In this document: one piece after another, positions 52,940-55,630 of the stretch
Layout: each line of letters starts with the position of its first letter
Position numbering within the stretch: position 1 is the stretch's first letter
From: an uncultured Gammaproteobacteria bacterium
GTDB taxonomy: Bacteria > Pseudomonadota > Gammaproteobacteria > Pseudomonadales > Halieaceae
Assembly: GCA_902519405.1 (NCBI GenBank)
Contig: CABYJX010000007.1
Span: 1-55,630, forward strand
Reading direction: 5' to 3'
Length of the DNA: 55,630 nucleotides
Notes under the pieces: model-generated
Databases searched by the model: none
Told to the model about the DNA's origin: nothing
Seen by the model: only the letters and a program-made list of their open reading frames with translations
Program-made: the position numbers and the translations under genes

Positions 52940-53941
52940 TCAGAATAGTTTATGCTCTCCTAGATGTTGCTTTTCAAGGCCATTGGTTAATATTTGAGTA
53001 TAAAAAGTTCGCAAATCTTCTGTTCCAAACTCAGGAGTCTTATCTGACGAATATTCTTCGCTTTCTTCCTCCCAATAAAGCATAGATTCAGTAGCGTAAT
53101 AGTGTGCAATTTTTAGAAACTCGATTTTGTCTTGCACGCGCAAAGAAAAATAAGAGAGCGGAGTTAAAATCGCTTGGAAAATTTTAAAAATTTTTGAGGG
53201 AATTTTTAAGTATCGTTGGTTTTTATTAGCTAATTTAAATAGCATTCTGGCTTGGGCTAGGGGAGTAAGCGCTGGGGATGGACCACCGATCATAGAAACT
53301 TTATTTTGCTGTTTTGGGTTGGTTAGGGAGCCGCATAAGAACTCTGCCAAGTCGTGCTCAGATATAGGCTTACACGAGTTATTCATACCTTCGTCAAAAA
53401 TGATGAACCTTTTTCCAGATTTTACCCTGTCTACCTGACCTGATAAGGATTTAAAAAAAGCCGTAGGCCTAATTATCGTATAGATAATACCCGAATGAAT
53501 TAGTTCATTTTCTATAGCAAGTTTTGCTCGCTGAAAGTGAAGTTTTGGTTTTTGAACACAGATGGCTGAAAGTAAAACAAATCTTTTAGCAGATCGTTCA
53601 AACGCGAGCCTAAGAATACTTAGATTTGCAAGATACTCAGAACTCCAAGAATCTCGGATACCGCCAGTTTTGCTTCCTATACATGAAATGACTGCATCAA
53701 AAGGAGGGCAGTTATCGTTTAATATTTCTAATTCCTCGGTATTATTTAAATCCACCACCAGAATTTTAAGTCGTCTATATTTGCATCTCAGCTCTTCATC
53801 AATATTTGAATTTCTTCTAATTATACAAATAACGCTGAGCCCTTTTTCGAGAAGATTTAAAACGACATGCTGTCCGATGTAGCCAGAGGCACCTACCACC
53901 AGTACAGTGCTGATAGAAGTACTAATCTTATTGAGTGACAA
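52940..53941 (-). CDS. bciA: Divinyl chlorophyllide a 8-vinyl-reductase (BciA) family protein
   Basis: 333 residues. Rossmann loop VVGASGYIGQHVV, then family-specific segments known from BciA/DVR: ISCIGSKTGGIRDSW, RFVLLSAICVQKPKLHFQRA, IIRPTAFFKSLSGQVDRVKS, CKPISEHDLAEFL, HYYATESMLYWEEE, TPEFGTEDLRTFY and the end LGEHKLF. BciA reduces the 8-vinyl group with NADPH in (bacterio)chlorophyll synthesis. No other photosynthesis gene is in the window, so either the cluster lies elsewhere or the protein has another substrate. Followed directly by a convergent VWA gene. Confidence 0.8.
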   Translation of the reverse strand: MSLNKISTSISTVLVVGASGYIGQHVVLNLLEKGLSVICIIRRNSNIDEELRCKYRRLKILVVDLNNTEELEILNDNCPPFDAVISCIGSKTGGIRDSWSSEYLANLSILRLAFERSAKRFVLLSAICVQKPKLHFQRAKLAIENELIHSGIIYTIIRPTAFFKSLSGQVDRVKSGKRFIIFDEGMNNSCKPISEHDLAEFLCGSLTNPKQQNKVSMIGGPSPALTPLAQARMLFKLANKNQRYLKIPSKIFKIFQAILTPLSYFSLRVQDKIEFLKIAHYYATESMLYWEEESEEYSSDKTPEFGTEDLRTFYTQILTNGLEKQHLGEHKLF

Positions 53942-53943
53942 AG

Positions 53944-54441
53944 TTAATCTCTTATCCGCTGGAACGCTGAATCATAAGCTGCATAAATTGTCTCATGAGA
54001 AGCTTCTTTGAGACCAATACTAGAATAAAATCGCTGTGCTTGATTGTTTGAATTACTTACTGCGAGTCTCATAAATGCTGCACCCATATTGGAGCCATCA
54101 AGTGCCACTCTTGAAATTAATTTATTTGCTACATTGTTCCGCCTGTAATGTTCGTCAACAAATAAGTCCTGTATATACAGTCCAGTCTCTCCTCGCCAGG
54201 TAGAATAACTAAAGAAGTATAAACATATACCAATAGCCTTCTCTTGATATTCGGCTATAACGGCATTGATGCTTAGGGAGGGATTATCGAAGATGTTTTT
54301 ATAATCTTCGAGTCTAGCGGTGAACTCACATGCTTTTTTTTGATCAAGGGCTAAGCGCTGTATTAAGGTGAAGATGGTTAACGTGTCAGATTTTCCACAC
54401 GGTCTTATGATTAAATTATCTTCTATAAATTGTTTATTCAT
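53944..54441 (-). CDS. GNAT-family N-acetyltransferase
   Basis: 165 residues. GNAT pattern: IRPCGKSDTLTIFTLIQRLA, GICLYFFSYSTWRGETGLYI, DLFVDEHYRRNNVANKLIS (acetyl-CoA loop RRNNVA), AVSNSNNQAQRFYSSIGLKE. Resembles diamine acetyltransferase-like GNATs (QDLFVDE), but the substrate is unclear. Two bases separate it from the BciA-like gene on the same strand, so they are probably cotranscribed. Confidence 0.88.
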   Translation of the reverse strand: MNKQFIEDNLIIRPCGKSDTLTIFTLIQRLALDQKKACEFTARLEDYKNIFDNPSLSINAVIAEYQEKAIGICLYFFSYSTWRGETGLYIQDLFVDEHYRRNNVANKLISRVALDGSNMGAAFMRLAVSNSNNQAQRFYSSIGLKEASHETIYAAYDSAFQRIRD

Positions 54442-54554
54442 ATCCTAATTAGTATGAACTTACTCTCATTTTTTAAGGTTACTCTATTTTGGTGGGTAAA
54501 CTAAGAAGTTGATTTTTTGGTTTTTTATATAAATTGCTAGAGAAATTCAAAGTA

Positions 54555-55630
54555 TTATTCCGTAGGCATCAAGATTATTTTCCCAAAGGGTTTTTGTTCA
54601 ACAAACATTTTCTGTGCTTGCACAATATCTGTTAGTCGGAATGATTTGTGAATTGTGGGAACGATTTGGCTTGTTTCGATCAGCTTTATAATTTTCTGAA
54701 AAGTATTTCGCATCCAGGAGGTGCAACCAATCGCTGTTATATCTTTAAGATATAACTGTCTGAGATCTAGATTAACGACAGGTCCTCCGATTGCTCCGCT
54801 AGAAATGTATTGTCCCCCAGACCGAATAGTGGAGAAAATCTTTGGGAAAAGTATACCACCAACTGTATCAAGAATTATATCGAAGCTATTTTCTGCCTTT
54901 TTAATGCGCTCTAAAAATATAGAGTCGGGCGCTGTTCTGTCAAAAACCTCCTCACAACCGAATGCCTTTACAAGATGACATTTCTCGCCAGAACTAATCG
55001 CAGTAACTTTTGCTCCTCGTACCTTAGCTAGCTGTATGAGAGCTCTACCTACACCACCAGACCCACCCGTTATGAGCAAATGATGTTTATCTGTTACCCT
55101 AGCTCTGGTGAGCATATTCTCTGCAGTCCCAAACGTACATGGAATTGATGCAAGCTCTTCATTAGTCAGATTACTTGAAATTTGGAAAGCCTCACTTGCC
55201 GATATTGAAAGGAAATTTGCAAATGAGCCATTAAAATCAGATCCCATCCAAACTGAAGAATTGTCGCCATATTGATTTTTTATCGCAGTGCATGGTCTTA
55301 TTAATACTCTTTTGCCAACCAGAGTTTGTGTATCTTTGTTAGCCGCCTTAATTACCACACCACAACAATCAGCACCTTGAATTAACGGAAACTGCGTCTC
55401 TGAGTTCCATCCAGAAGCTTTCTGCATATCATGATTTATAGAGCCGATATTGACACTTAATTGTTCAGTAGACTCACCTACTTCACTTGCATACCATCCA
55501 AGACGAGTATTAATATCTGTATTATTAATCGCTGCTGCTAGGACTTTGACTAATACCTCACCTGGTTTTATTTGAGGAGTTGGAACTTCTCTTATCTCTA
55601 GTTTCTCGTAACCACCAGTGCCAGTGGTCA
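54555..55630 (-). CDS. MDR-family zinc-free alcohol dehydrogenase/quinone reductase, 5' end cut by window
   Basis: The frame is open to the window edge, so the gene starts outside; 357 residues are visible. GroES-like part: VPTPQIKPGEVLVKVLAAA, NNTDINTRLGWY, GADCCGVVIKAANK. Cofactor part: HLLITGGSGGVGRALIQLAK, then KAFGCEEVFDR and ILDTVGGILFPKIF, ending KPFGKIILMP. No zinc-ligand set is evident, which points to the quinone-reductase type. An ATG at 55427 is internal and not the true start. Confidence 0.9.
   Translation of the reverse strand, partial: TTGTGGYEKLEIREVPTPQIKPGEVLVKVLAAAINNTDINTRLGWYASEVGESTEQLSVNIGSINHDMQKASGWNSETQFPLIQGADCCGVVIKAANKDTQTLVGKRVLIRPCTAIKNQYGDNSSVWMGSDFNGSFANFLSISASEAFQISSNLTNEELASIPCTFGTAENMLTRARVTDKHHLLITGGSGGVGRALIQLAKVRGAKVTAISSGEKCHLVKAFGCEEVFDRTAPDSIFLERIKKAENSFDIILDTVGGILFPKIFSTIRSGGQYISSGAIGGPVVNLDLRQLYLKDITAIGCTSWMRNTFQKIIKLIETSQIVPTIHKSFRLTDIVQAQKMFVEQKPFGKIILMPTE

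Noticed and set aside
1-55630. CRISPR arrays, transposases, phage genes, rRNA operons
   Set aside because: No spaced palindromic repeat array, no transposase or integrase motif and no rRNA sequence was seen.

Overview
The window looks like chromosome from a marine, AT-rich (about 40% GC by eye, not counted) gammaproteobacterium. The evidence is the classic block ffs (4.5S RNA) - dnaX - ybaB - recR - rnd, an Escherichia-type PdxB, the long form of QueF, a YadG/YadH ABC pair, and E. coli-like tRNA-Glu(UUC) and tRNA-Ser(GGA) genes with encoded CCA. Many genes use GTG or TTG starts. The genus cannot be read from the sequence. A BciA-like vinyl reductase and a DmdA-like GcvT-family protein fit a coastal or open-ocean clade.

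Layout. 1-4.0 kb: 3' part of pdxB, msrB, then a 50-codon cytochrome P450 N-terminus coupled by an ATGA overlap to a large rifampicin-phosphotransferase/PEP-synthase-like enzyme. 4.0-5.5 kb (minus): NfeD/QmcA pair. 5.7-20.4 kb: an accessory block of secreted proteins. It holds a zinc metalloprotease split by a -1 frameshift at an A10 tract, an FG-GAP/VCBS protein, a 1830-residue BNR/fibronectin-III protein and smaller secreted proteins. Four of these end in (or consist of) the same roughly 120-140-residue module with four conserved cysteines. Orphan 3' ends of that module lie between the genes as recombination or decay footprints. 20.5-23.4 kb: tRNA-Glu, yadG-yadH-queF, tRNA-Ser.

23.4-28.4 kb: small, poorly conserved genes (VOC protein, small membrane proteins, SDR, a QPPPGG-repeat secreted protein, a DUF2059 protein). 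A roughly 35-bp motif with core GCAGTAGGA occurs four times, each time upstream of one of these genes, and a roughly 125-bp structured direct repeat occurs twice. 28.5-44.7 kb: mixed metabolic and unknown genes on both strands (alpha/beta hydrolase, DmdA-like protein, TIGR03643 and DUF5522 proteins, DUF1993, LeuB, NYN nuclease, two DMT exporters, two SDRs, an Asn-rich coiled-coil protein, a PagL-like lipid A deacylase). It includes a 28-codon hydrophobic peptide gene overlapping a 100-codon gene. 44.9-52.9 kb: ffs, dnaX, ybaB, recR, rnd, then a membrane protein - VWA - MoxR - VWA(CoxE-like) set. 52.9-55.6 kb (minus): bciA-like gene, GNAT acetyltransferase and a zinc-free MDR oxidoreductase cut by the window edge.

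The most novel structure is the secreted-protein block (four-cysteine terminal module plus its scattered 3' stubs, and the apparent -1 frameshift metalloprotease), followed by the four-copy upstream motif around small membrane proteins. All functional calls rest on motif reading by eye; no database search was run.
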